Below are positions 36,256-45,581 of a stretch of 64,000 nt of DNA, piece by piece. A model generated the notes under the pieces. That model had not been told where the DNA came from. It worked only from the letters and a program-made list of their open reading frames with translations, and did not search any database. Source of the stretch: Paraburkholderia madseniana (lineage in GTDB: Bacteria > Pseudomonadota > Gammaproteobacteria > Burkholderiales > Burkholderiaceae); contig NZ_VOSW01000036.1 in NCBI RefSeq assembly GCF_009690905.1, forward strand, positions 23,262 through 87,261, written 5' to 3'. Numbering within the stretch: the stretch's first letter is position 1; the number at the start of each line of letters is the position of its first letter. The position numbers and the translations under genes are program-made.

Positions 36256-36376
36256 ACGGCGGGGGCCAACTTCGCCCCGCTCCATCGCATCCCCGCCCTG
36301 CTTGAGGCATCGGAAAGCTTCGATCCGATGCGCCTCGGCACTTGCCGGGACCGCCTCCGCTCGCCGCTCCTGAACC

Positions 36377-37309
36377 TCAAAAGCCGACCTGATCGGCACC
36401 TTTAAGCGACAGAATCTCGCGCGCCTCATCGGGCGTTGCGATTTCCAGGCCGAGCCCCTCGAGGATCTCCCTCGCCTTGAGCACCTGCGCCGCATTGGAC
36501 TCGGCGAGCCGTCCCGCCCCGATCCAGAGACTGTCTTCAAGGCCGACCCGGACGTTGCCCCCCATCGCGGCGGCCATCGCAGCCACTTTCATCTGGTTGC
36601 GTCCGGCGCCCAGCACCGACCAGCGGTAGTCATTGCCGAAAAGCCGGTCGGCCGTGCGCTTCATGTGCATCACGTCGTCCGGATGGGCGCCAATGCCGCC
36701 CAGGAGGCCGAACACCGTCTGGACGAAAAAAGGCGGCTTCACCAAGCCGCGCTCGATGAAATGGGCGAGGTTGTAGAGATGCGAAGTGTCATAGCACTCG
36801 AATTCATAGCGCGTGCCGCTCGATGACAATTCCTGCAGCGCGGTCTCGATGTCTCCGTAGGTGTTACGGAAGATCAGATCCTTGCTGCCCTCGAGGTAAG
36901 GCCGCTCCCAATCGTGCCGGAATTCTTTGAAGCGCTGCAGCATCGGGAACAGGCCGAAATTCATCGACCCCATGTTCATCGAGGCGACCTCCGGCCGCAG
37001 TTCGACGGCCGGGCGAATGCGCTCCTGCACCGGCATATAGGGGGAGCCGCCTGTCGTGAGGTTGATCACCGCGTCGCACGCGCTTTTGATGCGGCCGAGG
37101 AAAGGCGTAAACGCCTCCGGCCGCTGGTCGGGCTTACCCGTCACTGGATCGCGCGCATGCAGGTGGATGATCGCGGCCCCGGCCTGGGCAGCGGCAATCG
37201 ACGATTCGGCGATTTCCTCCGGTGTCACCGGCAGATACGGCGACATCGACGGTGTGTGGATTGCGCCCGTGACCGCACAACTGATGATGACTTTCTTTTG
37301 CTGGAACAT
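36377..37309 (-). CDS. BKACE family beta-keto acid cleavage enzyme
   Basis: 310 residues from the ATG at 37309 (GGAG upstream). The family signature includes ISCAVTGAIHTPSMSPYLPVTP at the N-terminus in pieces, the zinc-binding HLHARDP near residue 45 and LTTGGSP near 80. BKACE enzymes condense a beta-keto acid with acetyl-CoA to give acetoacetate or another ketoacid and an acyl-CoA. In this context it may handle a ketoacid produced by ring cleavage. Confidence 0.8.
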   Translation of the reverse strand: MFQQKKVIISCAVTGAIHTPSMSPYLPVTPEEIAESSIAAAQAGAAIIHLHARDPVTGKPDQRPEAFTPFLGRIKSACDAVINLTTGGSPYMPVQERIRPAVELRPEVASMNMGSMNFGLFPMLQRFKEFRHDWERPYLEGSKDLIFRNTYGDIETALQELSSSGTRYEFECYDTSHLYNLAHFIERGLVKPPFFVQTVFGLLGGIGAHPDDVMHMKRTADRLFGNDYRWSVLGAGRNQMKVAAMAAAMGGNVRVGLEDSLWIGAGRLAESNAAQVLKAREILEGLGLEIATPDEAREILSLKGADQVGF

Positions 37310-37409
37310 GCTTGTCTCCTTTGTACTTTCCAAAGAGTAAAAAAACGCGACTGCCTGGCGCTTGGCCCGTCAGCCGGACGCGCCGCTCACACTTGCCAGG
37401 GGGTCGATT

Positions 37410-38951
37410 TCAGCTTGGTCGACCGAGCAGATCGCGCAGCACGCGGCGCAGAACCTTGCCGGTGGCCGAACGCGGCAGGTCCTCGATAATGCGGATCTCC
37501 GAGGGCCACTTAAGCCGCCCGAGGCGCCGGCGGTTGTGCGCCTCGATCGCCTCCACCAACGCTTGCTGCGCCAGAACCTCGTCGCGCTCCGGTACCACAA
37601 ACGCCAGCGGGCGCTCGCCGAATCGCTCGTCGGCCACACCGACTACGGCGCATTCAGAAACGCCCGGCACCTCGAGGATGGCCTGCTCGATCTCCTGCGG
37701 GTAAATGTTCACGCCGCCGGAGATGATCATGTCGTCCTGCCGGTCCCTGAGGTAAAGATAGCCGTCGACATCCACGTGGCCCACGTCGCCGAACGTCTGC
37801 CAACCCCGCTCGCTCGTTCTGGCCGCCGTCTTTTGCGGCTCCTTGAAATAGGTGAACGGGGCGATGCCCGAGAAGTGGACGACCCCAGTCTCTCCAGCCG
37901 GCAATTCCTGCCCGTCGGCGCCGAGGACATGGATCTCGCCCTTGCGGGCACGACCCACCGAGCCCAGCTTGCGAAGCGCCTCAGCTGAATCGATCAGCGT
38001 CAGGCCTATGCCTTCGCTGCCCGAGTAATACTCGAGCAGGATCGGCCCCCACCAGTCGATCATGCGCTGCTTGAGCGTGGCGGCGCATGGCGCGGCACCA
38101 TGTACCGCCACGCGGTGCGCCGGGGCCGCGAAGGCGCCTCGGCAGCTTTCGGGCAAAGCCAGCAGGCGCTGGAACATCGTTGGCACCCACTGGCTGTGCG
38201 TGATAGCCTCGCGCTCCAGCACGTCGAGCGCCAGTTCGGCATCGAAGCGCTCCAATAGATGGACCGTGCCACCGCCGGCCGTGACGGCCAGAGCGAAGCG
38301 CAGCGGCGCGGCATGATAGAGCGGCGCGGTGGAGAGGTAACGAACGCCCATCCCACCGAGTCCGAAGAGCTGCAGAAGGTCTGCGGCAAAAGCGGGCGGT
38401 CCAAGGTAGTCGGCCGCCGGCAGCGGCCGCCACACTCCCTTGGGCGCACCGGTGGTCCCCGAGGTGTAGACCATGAGGGCACCGGGCGGCTCGTGCACAC
38501 GTGCTGTCGGCGGCTCGCCTGCTGCCAGGGTTTCGAGCGAATCGAAGTGTTCAATCGATCCGCCGATCGAAAGCCAGCTCACCAGTTCGTGTTGCAACGC
38601 GGCGCGCAGGTCCGCTCCTAATTCGGCTAGGGCGGCATCCACCACAACGAGCTTCGCCTCTGCGTTCCCGACCATGTACACCGCTTCGGGCAACGCCAGC
38701 GTAGTCGGCATCGGCGTGAGGTAGAGGCCGCACCGGTAGGCGCCCCAGGCAATCGCAAGCGCCTCCGGCCGGTTGCCGCACAGACTCACGAGATGGTCCC
38801 CACGGGCCAGCCCCCGGCTTTCGAACACCCGCGCATAGCGGTTGGCGAGCGCCTCCAGTTCAGCGTAACTGAGGTGCATGTTGCCGAACACCACCGCGGA
38901 ACGATGCGGCGTGTCCAGTGCCCAGCGGCGCAGATCGGCGGCTGCCGTCAT
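37410..38951 (-). CDS. AMP-forming acyl-CoA ligase
   Basis: 513 residues from the ATG at 38951 (the frame is open to 38993). Motifs: ALMVYTSGTTGAPKGVWR, EYYSGSEGIG, GWQTFGDVGHVDVDGYLYLRDR in pieces, and PRSATGKVLRRVLRD at the C-terminus. FadD3/AlkK-like ligases of this type activate medium or ring-derived acids. It ends the minus-strand unit running from the MaoC gene at 43680 and is a second ligase beside the AliA-like one, so it may act on a downstream fragment or on a different substrate. Confidence 0.78.
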   Translation of the reverse strand: MTAAADLRRWALDTPHRSAVVFGNMHLSYAELEALANRYARVFESRGLARGDHLVSLCGNRPEALAIAWGAYRCGLYLTPMPTTLALPEAVYMVGNAEAKLVVVDAALAELGADLRAALQHELVSWLSIGGSIEHFDSLETLAAGEPPTARVHEPPGALMVYTSGTTGAPKGVWRPLPAADYLGPPAFAADLLQLFGLGGMGVRYLSTAPLYHAAPLRFALAVTAGGGTVHLLERFDAELALDVLEREAITHSQWVPTMFQRLLALPESCRGAFAAPAHRVAVHGAAPCAATLKQRMIDWWGPILLEYYSGSEGIGLTLIDSAEALRKLGSVGRARKGEIHVLGADGQELPAGETGVVHFSGIAPFTYFKEPQKTAARTSERGWQTFGDVGHVDVDGYLYLRDRQDDMIISGGVNIYPQEIEQAILEVPGVSECAVVGVADERFGERPLAFVVPERDEVLAQQALVEAIEAHNRRRLGRLKWPSEIRIIEDLPRSATGKVLRRVLRDLLGRPS

Positions 38952-38955
38952 CGGT

Positions 38956-39012
38956 TCAATCCTTGCGCAAGAGGCAGAGGCGGAAGATCTCATAGCCGGA
39001 GGTGTGCTTCAT
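38956..39012 (-). CDS. Possible 18-residue coupled small ORF
   Basis: An ATG at 39012 with GAGG six bases upstream opens an 18-codon frame (MKHTSGYEIFRLCLLRKD) that ends 4 bp before the ligase ATG, and its ribosome-binding site lies next to the SDR stop. It could serve as a translational relay between the SDR and ligase genes, or be chance. No homology is recognised. Confidence 0.25.
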   Translation of the reverse strand: MKHTSGYEIFRLCLLRKD

Positions 39013-39019
39013 CGCGCCC

Positions 39020-39934
39020 TCACTTCCCCGCCGCCCGTTCCGCCTTCTCGGCCTCGGCGCGCGAACGCACAACGGCCTTCGCCTCGGCCCAATCGGACGC
39101 CGTTAGCTGGGACAGGTCGGCGAAAGTGCTGGGTGCTGCAAGGTGGTGTCCGCCATCGATCGCAATGTTCTGCCCCGTGAGGTAGTTGCATCCGTCAGAT
39201 TGCAGCAAGGTCAGCAGGTTCGAGAGTTCCTCCATCCTGCCGAAACGGCGCATGGGAACCTGCTCGGACGAGACTGCGCCCACGTTGGCTTTCGGAATCG
39301 GAGACAACTTCTCCCAAGCGCTGTCGGTTGGAAAGGGACCTGGCGCGACCGCGTTCACGCGGATGCCGTGACGGCCCCACTCCACCGCGAGCGACATCGT
39401 CATCGCATGCACGGCCGTCTTCGCCATCGCCGAGGGCAACACATAGGCCGAACCGGTCCAAACCCAGGTGACGAGCATGCTGACCACCGAGCCCGGTAGT
39501 CCCTGCTCGATCCAGCGGCGACCGCAGGCCAGGGTGGAAAAGAGCGCCCCATCCATCACGGTCGAGCGCACGGCGGCGAAGCCGCGCGGGCTGATCTCGG
39601 TCGACGGTGCGATGAAGTTCGCTGCGGCGTTGTTGACCAGACCGGTGAGCGGACCGGTCTGCCATATGGTCTCCACCATCGATTCGATCTGCTCGGCCTC
39701 GCGCACGTCACAGACATGCGCCTCGATCGCGCCGCCATGCTGCGCCTGTGCGCCAAGTTCGGCCACGGTCTGCTCGAGCACGGCCGGACGGCGTCCGCAG
39801 ATGTGCACGGCGGCGCCGCGCGCCACGAAGGCACGTGAGAGCTCCTTGCCAAGGCCGGTGCCACCGCCGGTCACCAGAATGCGCTTGCCGCGCAGCACGT
39901 CCGGACGGAACGGATCGCTCATCGAGTCTTCCAT
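39020..39934 (-). CDS. SDR, 2,4-dienoyl-CoA reductase-like
   Basis: 304 residues with TGGGTGLG near residue 21 and NNAAANF near 105. The usual YxxxK is replaced by a SAMAKTAVHAM stretch containing Lys but no clear Tyr at the expected place, as in 2,4-dienoyl-CoA reductases and similar C=C reducing SDRs. DGGHHLAAPST near the C-terminus. GGAGACACAT precedes the ATG at 39934. It lies between the two acyl-CoA dehydrogenase genes and the ligase, consistent with adjusting double bonds of ring-derived acyl-CoAs. Confidence 0.7.
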   Translation of the reverse strand: MEDSMSDPFRPDVLRGKRILVTGGGTGLGKELSRAFVARGAAVHICGRRPAVLEQTVAELGAQAQHGGAIEAHVCDVREAEQIESMVETIWQTGPLTGLVNNAAANFIAPSTEISPRGFAAVRSTVMDGALFSTLACGRRWIEQGLPGSVVSMLVTWVWTGSAYVLPSAMAKTAVHAMTMSLAVEWGRHGIRVNAVAPGPFPTDSAWEKLSPIPKANVGAVSSEQVPMRRFGRMEELSNLLTLLQSDGCNYLTGQNIAIDGGHHLAAPSTFADLSQLTASDWAEAKAVVRSRAEAEKAERAAGK

Positions 39935-39991
39935 ATGTGTCTCCTGTCTTTTTTAAAGCGGTCCCGAAACCGCGTTGCCTCCAACCGCTCG

Positions 39992-41161
39992 CTAGCGCGC
40001 CTCTGTTCGCGGCCGGAAATCCGCGAATAACTGCCGGCCGATGATGTGCTTCATGATCTCGATGGAGCCTCCGGCGATCTTGACGATGCGGGCGTCGGCA
40101 TAGGCCCGCGCGATTGGATATTCCCACATGTAGCCCCACCCGCCGAACAGTTGCAGGCACTCGTCCACCACGCGGCAGTGCAGATTGCTCAGGTACATCT
40201 TGGCCATCGCCGCGTCGATGGCATCGAGCCGGCCTTCCATGAACAGCTGGATGCATTTGTCGGTGAACTGGCGCCCTACCGCCGTATCGGTGGCCAGCTC
40301 CGCCAGCTTGAACTGCGTGTTCTGGAACTCGCCGATCGTCTTGCCGAAAGCCTTGCGTTCGCCGGTGTACTGGATGGTGTATTCGATCACACGCTCGGCA
40401 ACGGCCGCCGACCGGATCGCCTGCGCAAGCCGTTCCTGCGCAAGCTTGGTCATCATCAGCTCGAAGCCTCGTCCTTCCTCGCCCAGCATGGCCGACGCCG
40501 GCACGCGCAGATCGTCGAAGAACAGTTCCGAGGTGTCCTGCGCCTTCATGCCGAGCTTGTCCAGGTTCTTGCCGCGGCGAAAGCCCGGCAGGCTGGTATC
40601 GATCAGGAACAGGGTGATGCCCTTCGCGCCCGCGGCCGAGTCGGTCCTGGTCGCCAGCACCAGCACGTCGCACAGTTGACCGTTGGAGATGAAGACCTTC
40701 TGGCCGTTGATCACATAGTCGTCTCCGTCGCGGACCGCCCTGGTCCGGATTGCCTTCAGATCGGACCCGGCGTGCGGCTCGGTCATGCCCAACGAGCCGA
40801 TGGCCTCGCCCGCCACCATCTTCGGCAGCCAGTACTTTTTCTGCGCCTCGCTGCCGAAGGACTTGATGTACGTGGCGACCAGGTCACAGTGGATCAGAAA
40901 GCCCGGTCCGGTGTAACCGGCGGCCCCAATCTCTTCAAAAACTACCACGTCGAACAGGTAGTCCGCGCCTAGTCCGCCATACTCCTCCGGGATGGTGCAG
41001 CACAGCAGGCCGGCTGCCCCCGCCTTTCGCCACAGTTCACGCGGCACGATCCCATCCTTTTCCCATTGGGCGTGATGCGGTGCGATCTCCTTGTCGATGA
41101 AGCGGCGCACCGTATCTCGGAAGGTCTCGTGTTCCGGTTGAAATAATTCTCTCTTGATCAC
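39992..41161 (-). CDS. Acyl-CoA dehydrogenase
   Basis: 389 residues. FAD/substrate loop LGMTEPHAGSDLKAIRT near residue 130, LFFDDLRVPASAMLG near 215, and the C-terminal block YMWEYPIARAYADARIVKIAGGS with EIMKHIIGR. This is the FadE-like class that acts on branched or alicyclic acyl-CoAs. It follows the next acyl-CoA dehydrogenase gene by 15 bp, so the two may form a pair or a heteromer, although each is full length with its own motifs. Confidence 0.82.
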   Translation of the reverse strand: MIKRELFQPEHETFRDTVRRFIDKEIAPHHAQWEKDGIVPRELWRKAGAAGLLCCTIPEEYGGLGADYLFDVVVFEEIGAAGYTGPGFLIHCDLVATYIKSFGSEAQKKYWLPKMVAGEAIGSLGMTEPHAGSDLKAIRTRAVRDGDDYVINGQKVFISNGQLCDVLVLATRTDSAAGAKGITLFLIDTSLPGFRRGKNLDKLGMKAQDTSELFFDDLRVPASAMLGEEGRGFELMMTKLAQERLAQAIRSAAVAERVIEYTIQYTGERKAFGKTIGEFQNTQFKLAELATDTAVGRQFTDKCIQLFMEGRLDAIDAAMAKMYLSNLHCRVVDECLQLFGGWGYMWEYPIARAYADARIVKIAGGSIEIMKHIIGRQLFADFRPRTEAR

Positions 41162-41176
41162 GACGGCACTCCGTTT

Positions 41177-42343
41177 TCAGTATGACTTGGGAAGATCCAG
41201 CACCTTCTCGGCGATAAAGGAGAGGATGAGCTGTTCGGTGATGGGTGCGATGCGCGTCACCGTGACTTCGCGCAGCAGGCGTTCGACGTGGTATTCCTTG
41301 GCGTAACCGAAGCCGCCGTGCGTCAGCACTGCCTGGAGCGCCGCGTCAAAGCCGGCACGTGCGCCAAGGAACTTCGCACTGTTGGCTTCCGCGCCGCAGG
41401 GCTGGTGCTGGTCGTAGAGCCAGGCGCCCTTGAGCACCATGTTCCAGGCTGCTTCCAGCGCCATCCAGCGCTCCGCCAGCGGATGCTGGATGCCCTGGTT
41501 CTGCCCGATAGGCCGGTCAAAGACGATACGCTCGCGGGCATACCTGGTCGCCCGGCGCAGCGCGTCCTGGCCGATGCCGATCGCCTCGGCCGCGACCAGC
41601 AGGCGCTCCGGGTTCAGGCTGTGCAGGATGTAGCCGAAGCCCTTGCCCTCCTCACCGACGCGATCGGACTCGGGGATAAACAGGCCGTCGATGAAGATCG
41701 CATTCGAGTCCACCGCCTTGCGGCCCATCTTCGCGATGCGGCGAACCTCGATCTTGCTGCGGTCGAGCTCGGTATAGAAGATCGTGATTCCGTCGGTCGG
41801 CTTGGCGCAGTCCTCGAGCTTGGTCGTGCGCGTCAACAGCATGATCTTGTTGGCTACCTGCGCCGTGGAAGTCCAGACTTTCTGGCCATGCACGATGTAG
41901 CCGCCTGGCACCTTCTCTGCGAAGGTCTTGATCGCGGTGGTGTTGAGCCCCGCATCCGGTTCCGTGAAACCGAAGCAGCACTGGTCGCGCCCTTCCACCA
42001 GCCCCGGCAACCAGCGCTGGCGCTGCTCCGGCGTACCGAAGACCACGATCGGGTGCGGCCCGAACAGGTTGATATGAACGGTAGAGGCCGCCGCCATGCC
42101 GCCGCCGTGGCTCGCCACCTCGTGCAGCATCACCACCGCCTCGGACACGCCAAGCCCCGCGCCACCATACTCGGGCGGCATCGTAATGCCGAGCCAGCCG
42201 GCGCGCGCCATGGCCTGGTGGAATTCGCGTGGAAACTCGCCGTCCTCGTCGCGCGCCAGCCAGTAGTCGTCGCCGAAGGAGCGCACGATGGCGCCCACGC
42301 CTTCTCGGATTGCGCGATGGTCCTCGGGGATTGTGAAGTCCAT
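41177..42343 (-). CDS. Acyl-CoA dehydrogenase
   Basis: 388 residues, full-length acyl-CoA dehydrogenase: FGFTEPDAGLNTTAIKTFA near 125, FIDGLFIPESDRVGEEGKGF near 210 in pieces, and HGGFGYAKEYHVERLLREVTVTRIAPIT near the C-terminus. The ITEQLILSFIAEKVL tail is common in dehydrogenases from steroid and terpenoid side-chain clusters. It is the third such enzyme in the window and, with the AliB-like one, implies several dehydrogenation steps; all would donate electrons to ETF. Confidence 0.82.
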   Translation of the reverse strand: MDFTIPEDHRAIREGVGAIVRSFGDDYWLARDEDGEFPREFHQAMARAGWLGITMPPEYGGAGLGVSEAVVMLHEVASHGGGMAAASTVHINLFGPHPIVVFGTPEQRQRWLPGLVEGRDQCCFGFTEPDAGLNTTAIKTFAEKVPGGYIVHGQKVWTSTAQVANKIMLLTRTTKLEDCAKPTDGITIFYTELDRSKIEVRRIAKMGRKAVDSNAIFIDGLFIPESDRVGEEGKGFGYILHSLNPERLLVAAEAIGIGQDALRRATRYARERIVFDRPIGQNQGIQHPLAERWMALEAAWNMVLKGAWLYDQHQPCGAEANSAKFLGARAGFDAALQAVLTHGGFGYAKEYHVERLLREVTVTRIAPITEQLILSFIAEKVLDLPKSY

Positions 42344-42361
42344 TGTTTCCTGTCTCCGTCG

Positions 42362-43231
42362 TTAGTCGTCAAGGCCCAGCGTGCGCCGGGCCTGCTTGAG
42401 ATGCGGCAGGTCGACCATCACGCCGTCGATGCTCAGCGTGCCCGCCTGCGGCTGGGCGGCAAAGGCGTCGACAATGCGGCGTGCGGCCGCAATTTCCGCC
42501 TCCGAGGGCGTGAACGCCTCGTTGATGATGTCCACCTGGTCCGGGTGGATCGCGATCTTTCCGCGAAACCCACGGCGCCTCGCGACGGCGCAGGCGGCCG
42601 CAAGGCCGTCGCGATCGCGGAAGTCGGCGTGCAGCGTATCGATGGCGTCGACGCCGGCCGCGGCCGCCGCGCACAGACACATCGAATTGGCGAATACGTA
42701 GAGCGGCGAAAGGCTGCCGTCGGCCTCACGGTTCGAGATTGCGCCGAGCGCAGCCGACAGGTCTTCCGCTCCCCAGGTCAACGCTGCCAGGCGAGGAATG
42801 CCAGGCACGAAGGACGCCATCGTCAGCATCGCCTGCGCGGTCTCGGTGGCCACCGGCACGACGTGTACCGTTCCCCGAGCCATGCCGGCGCGAGACTCCA
42901 GCGCATCGAGGTAAAGCCCAAGCCGGCGCACATCCTCGGCGCTCGTGGTCTTGGGCAGCATGATGCCGGCGAGTCCCGGCACGACCACGGCCGCGAGGTC
43001 GTCGAGGGCAAGGCCTGAGTCGAGCGGGTTGATGCGCACAAAAAGGCTGGCCGGAAGCGCCTTCGCCTGCGCGGCCACGAAGACCGCGGCGGCCTCGCGT
43101 GCCGCCGGTTTCCGGGCTGGTGCGACCGCGTCCTCCAGATCGAGAATCAAGGCGTCGGCGCGGCTACCCAGGGCTTTGTCGAGCTTGCGCTCGCTGTCGG
43201 CCGGCACAAAAAGCATCGAACGCAATTTCAT
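42362..43231 (-). CDS. HpcH/HpaI-type CoA-ester lyase (citrate lyase beta-like)
   Basis: 289 residues of the CitE/Mcl family: RSMLFVPADSERKLDKAL at the N-terminus, LILDLEDAVAP with the metal-binding Glu and Asp, VRINPLDSG and AAALTWGAEDLSAALG near residue 150. Members cleave or form malyl-CoA-like esters, or act as thioesterases. The gene overlaps the MaoC gene by 4 bp (ATGA). A role in cleaving a hydroxyacyl-CoA formed by the adjacent MaoC hydratase is plausible. Confidence 0.78.
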   Translation of the reverse strand: MKLRSMLFVPADSERKLDKALGSRADALILDLEDAVAPARKPAAREAAAVFVAAQAKALPASLFVRINPLDSGLALDDLAAVVVPGLAGIMLPKTTSAEDVRRLGLYLDALESRAGMARGTVHVVPVATETAQAMLTMASFVPGIPRLAALTWGAEDLSAALGAISNREADGSLSPLYVFANSMCLCAAAAAGVDAIDTLHADFRDRDGLAAACAVARRRGFRGKIAIHPDQVDIINEAFTPSEAEIAAARRIVDAFAAQPQAGTLSIDGVMVDLPHLKQARRTLGLDD

Positions 43232-43680
43232 GCCGGCCTCTTGAGCATCAGCGCCTGGCGGCGGCAGGTCACCACTTCCTCGCCGCTCTGGTTGAGTCCG
43301 CGGTGCACGAAAGTCACGATGCCCGCATTCGGCCGCGTGCGGCTCTCGCGCAACTCGGCCACCGCCGTCACCGCGCGGATCGTGTCCCCGGCGAACACCG
43401 GCGACGCAAAACGCACGTCCGTCATGCCAAGATTAGCCACCGTGGTACCCAGCGTCGTTTCCTGCACGGACAGGCCAATCACCAGGCCGAGCGTGAAGAT
43501 GCTGTTCATCAGTGGCCGCCCAAACTCGGTAGTCTTGCAGTACTCGGCGTCGATATGGACAGCGGCCGGGTTGTAGGTGGCGCCGCAGAACCACACGTTA
43601 TCGGCCTCCGTCACCGTGCGCCGGATTTCGTGCTCGAACACCTGATCGACACGGAACTGCTCGAACCACAGGCCTGCCAT
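43228..43680 (-). CDS. MaoC-family hydratase (mesaconyl-CoA hydratase-like)
   Basis: 150 residues from the ATG at 43680, which has GGAG six bases upstream. Single hotdog with TEADNVWFCGATYNPAAVHIDAEYC near residue 25 in pieces and RPLMNSIFTLGLVIG after it. In many genomes this MaoC type is coupled to a CitE-like lyase, as here with a 4-bp overlap, where it hydrates an unsaturated CoA ester that the lyase then splits. First gene of the minus-strand unit. Confidence 0.78.
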   Translation of the reverse strand: MAGLWFEQFRVDQVFEHEIRRTVTEADNVWFCGATYNPAAVHIDAEYCKTTEFGRPLMNSIFTLGLVIGLSVQETTLGTTVANLGMTDVRFASPVFAGDTIRAVTAVAELRESRTRPNAGIVTFVHRGLNQSGEEVVTCRRQALMLKRPA

Positions 43681-43966
43681 CGGGTTTCTCCACAAGATGT
43701 GTTAATATAACATGTACATATACATAGTACACATGCATACTATAGCAAAGGAAAATTCAAAAGTGAAGCCCAACAGCTGAGATCCTTCAGGGCACACAGA
43801 TGCTGGAAAACCCGATCGAGCGCAGCCAGCTCGAGCAGAAAGAGCGCATGCATGCTCGCATGCTTTGGGCAACATTCGTGGAAACCGGGGGCGTTGCGCT
43901 TCACTTTTGAATCCACAAAATCCGCCGATGTTGGGTGTCGGTGAGAACCTTGAGAAGGAGACGTAC
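43681..43966. promoter_or_regulatory. AT-rich divergent promoter region
   Basis: 286 bp between the divergent MaoC and reductase genes. The left part (about 43700-43740) is strikingly AT-rich with overlapping ACATGTACAT, TATACATAGTAC and GTACACATGCATAC elements. The last partly resembles the operator-like palindrome of sites A-D but is degenerate. Both divergent promoters probably lie here; no sharp -35/-10 pair stands out. No gene is seen in the remainder. Confidence 0.4.
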
Positions 43967-44980
43967 ATGACCGCTACAGTCAACCGCCAGGTGCTCTTGA
44001 AGTCACGCCCGGAGGGCATCCCGGAGAGCCTGCATTTCCAGATCGTCGAGAGCGCCGTACCTACGCCGGCCGGCAGCCAGGTGCTGGTGCGCAACCTTTA
44101 TCTGTCGGTCGAGCCGGCCATGCGCGGTTGGGTGAGCGCAGTAAAGAATTATGCCGAGCCGGTGCCTGTCGGCGGTGTGATGCGCTCGTTCGCCGTCGCG
44201 CGTGTCGAGGCCTCATGTCATCCGGACTATCGCGTGGGCGATCTCGTTACCGGGCTCTTCGGCTGGCAGGACTATGCGGTGGTGGAAGCCGAGGCAATCC
44301 GGCGCAAGGTCACCGAAACCGACCTTCCGCCTTCGACCGCGCTGGGCGTGCTCGGCATCAACGGAGTCACCGCGCACTATGGCCTGCTTGAGATAGGCCA
44401 GCCCCGGCCTGGCGAGACGGTCGTCGTCTCCACCGCAGCCGGCGCCGTAGGCTCCTGCGTCGGGCAGATTGCGAAACTCAAGGGCTGCCGCGCGGTCGGC
44501 ATCGCGGGCGGCCCACAGAAGACGCAGCTGTGCACCCAATCATTCGGCTTCGACGCAGCCGTCGACTACAAGGCGCCGGACTTCGCGCAGCAGCTCGCCG
44601 CCGCCTGCAAGGGTGGCGTGGACGTCTACTTCGACAACACTGCCGGCCCTATCAGCGACGCTGTCCACGAACATCTGAACATTGGCGCGCGCGTCGTCAT
44701 CTGCGGAACGGCGTCGGTCGCGAGCTGGGATCCGCCGCCGCAGGGCCCGCGCATCGAGCGGCATCTGCTCGTCAAGCGCGCCCGCATCGAAGGCTTCGTC
44801 ATCTTCGACCACACCGAACACGAGGACGTCGCGCTCCACGACCTGGCGGGCTGGTTGCGCTCGGGACAGTTGCGCTACCTTGAGGACGTGCTCGACGGCA
44901 TCGATCAGGCGCCGGGCGCGATCGCCGGTCTCTACCGCGGCGACAACCTCGGCAAGCGCCTGATCCGGCTCACCCGCTAA
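43967..44980 (+). CDS. NADP-dependent medium-chain reductase (PTGR/leukotriene B4 dehydrogenase type)
   Basis: 337 residues from the ATG at 43967 with GAAGGAGA upstream. Zinc-free MDR: SVEPAMRGWV near residue 40, LGINGVTAHYGLLEIGQP near 125, the NADP motif STAAGAVGSCVGQIAKLKG near 155 in pieces, and VDVYFDNTAGP. Members reduce alpha,beta-unsaturated ketones or aldehydes. It could reduce an enone intermediate of the pathway. Followed by the marR gene 87 bp downstream. Confidence 0.82.
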   Translation: MTATVNRQVLLKSRPEGIPESLHFQIVESAVPTPAGSQVLVRNLYLSVEPAMRGWVSAVKNYAEPVPVGGVMRSFAVARVEASCHPDYRVGDLVTGLFGWQDYAVVEAEAIRRKVTETDLPPSTALGVLGINGVTAHYGLLEIGQPRPGETVVVSTAAGAVGSCVGQIAKLKGCRAVGIAGGPQKTQLCTQSFGFDAAVDYKAPDFAQQLAAACKGGVDVYFDNTAGPISDAVHEHLNIGARVVICGTASVASWDPPPQGPRIERHLLVKRARIEGFVIFDHTEHEDVALHDLAGWLRSGQLRYLEDVLDGIDQAPGAIAGLYRGDNLGKRLIRLTR

Positions 44981-45067
44981 TGACACAACCGGTCGCACAC
45001 CTGGGTACTGTGTGTCTGTAAAATGTTCACATCCGCAAAGTAAAAGATCACCCAATCCGGAAAACAG

Positions 45068-45529
45068 ATGAGCAACGACGCAAAAAGTACCGACTGGGAG
45101 CTACGGCTCGGCTTCCTCATCCACGACGTCTCACGCCTGCGGCGCAGCGCATTCGACCGCTGCCTCAAGCCGATGAAAGTTACACGCTCCCAATGGTGGG
45201 TGCTGGCCTATCTATCGCGCCAGGACGGCATGACGCAATCGCAGCTGGCCGAGGAGCTGGATCTCGGCAAGGTGGCCATCGGCGGGCTGATCGACCGGCT
45301 GGAGAAAACGGGCCTCGTGCGCCGCGAAGCCGACGCCGGTGACCGCCGGATCAACCGCATCTTTCTTGAGCCCACGAGCAAGCAGCTCATTACGAAGATG
45401 CGCAAGCTCAGCCATCAGCTCAACCAGCAGATCCTCGCCGGACTGCCCGATACGCAGCTCGAAACCGCGGCCGTCACGCTCGATACCATGAAACATAACC
45501 TGCTGACCTACCTGTCAGCGGATTCCTGA
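45068..45529 (+). CDS. MarR-family regulator (BadR-type candidate)
   Basis: 153 residues, winged helix-turn-helix: RSQWWVLAYLSRQDGMTQSQLAEELDLGKVAIGGLIDRLEKTGLV near residues 40-85 in pieces and the wing RREADAGDRRINRIFL. In R. palustris the alicyclic-acid operon is controlled by BadR, also a MarR protein, so this is the leading candidate for binding the palindromes at sites A-D; the nearest of these, site D, starts 64 bp after its stop codon. The link is inferred from context, not from a known motif. Confidence 0.8.
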   Translation: MSNDAKSTDWELRLGFLIHDVSRLRRSAFDRCLKPMKVTRSQWWVLAYLSRQDGMTQSQLAEELDLGKVAIGGLIDRLEKTGLVRREADAGDRRINRIFLEPTSKQLITKMRKLSHQLNQQILAGLPDTQLETAAVTLDTMKHNLLTYLSADS

Positions 45530-45581
45530 TCGGGCCTGCTTGAGGCATCTGTACGAGGGTGCGTCCCAAGTCAATTTGCGC

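Noticed and set aside
41288..43018. A 576-codon open frame antisense to the acyl-CoA dehydrogenase and lyase genes
   Set aside because: Antisense shadow in high-GC DNA with no recognisable family.
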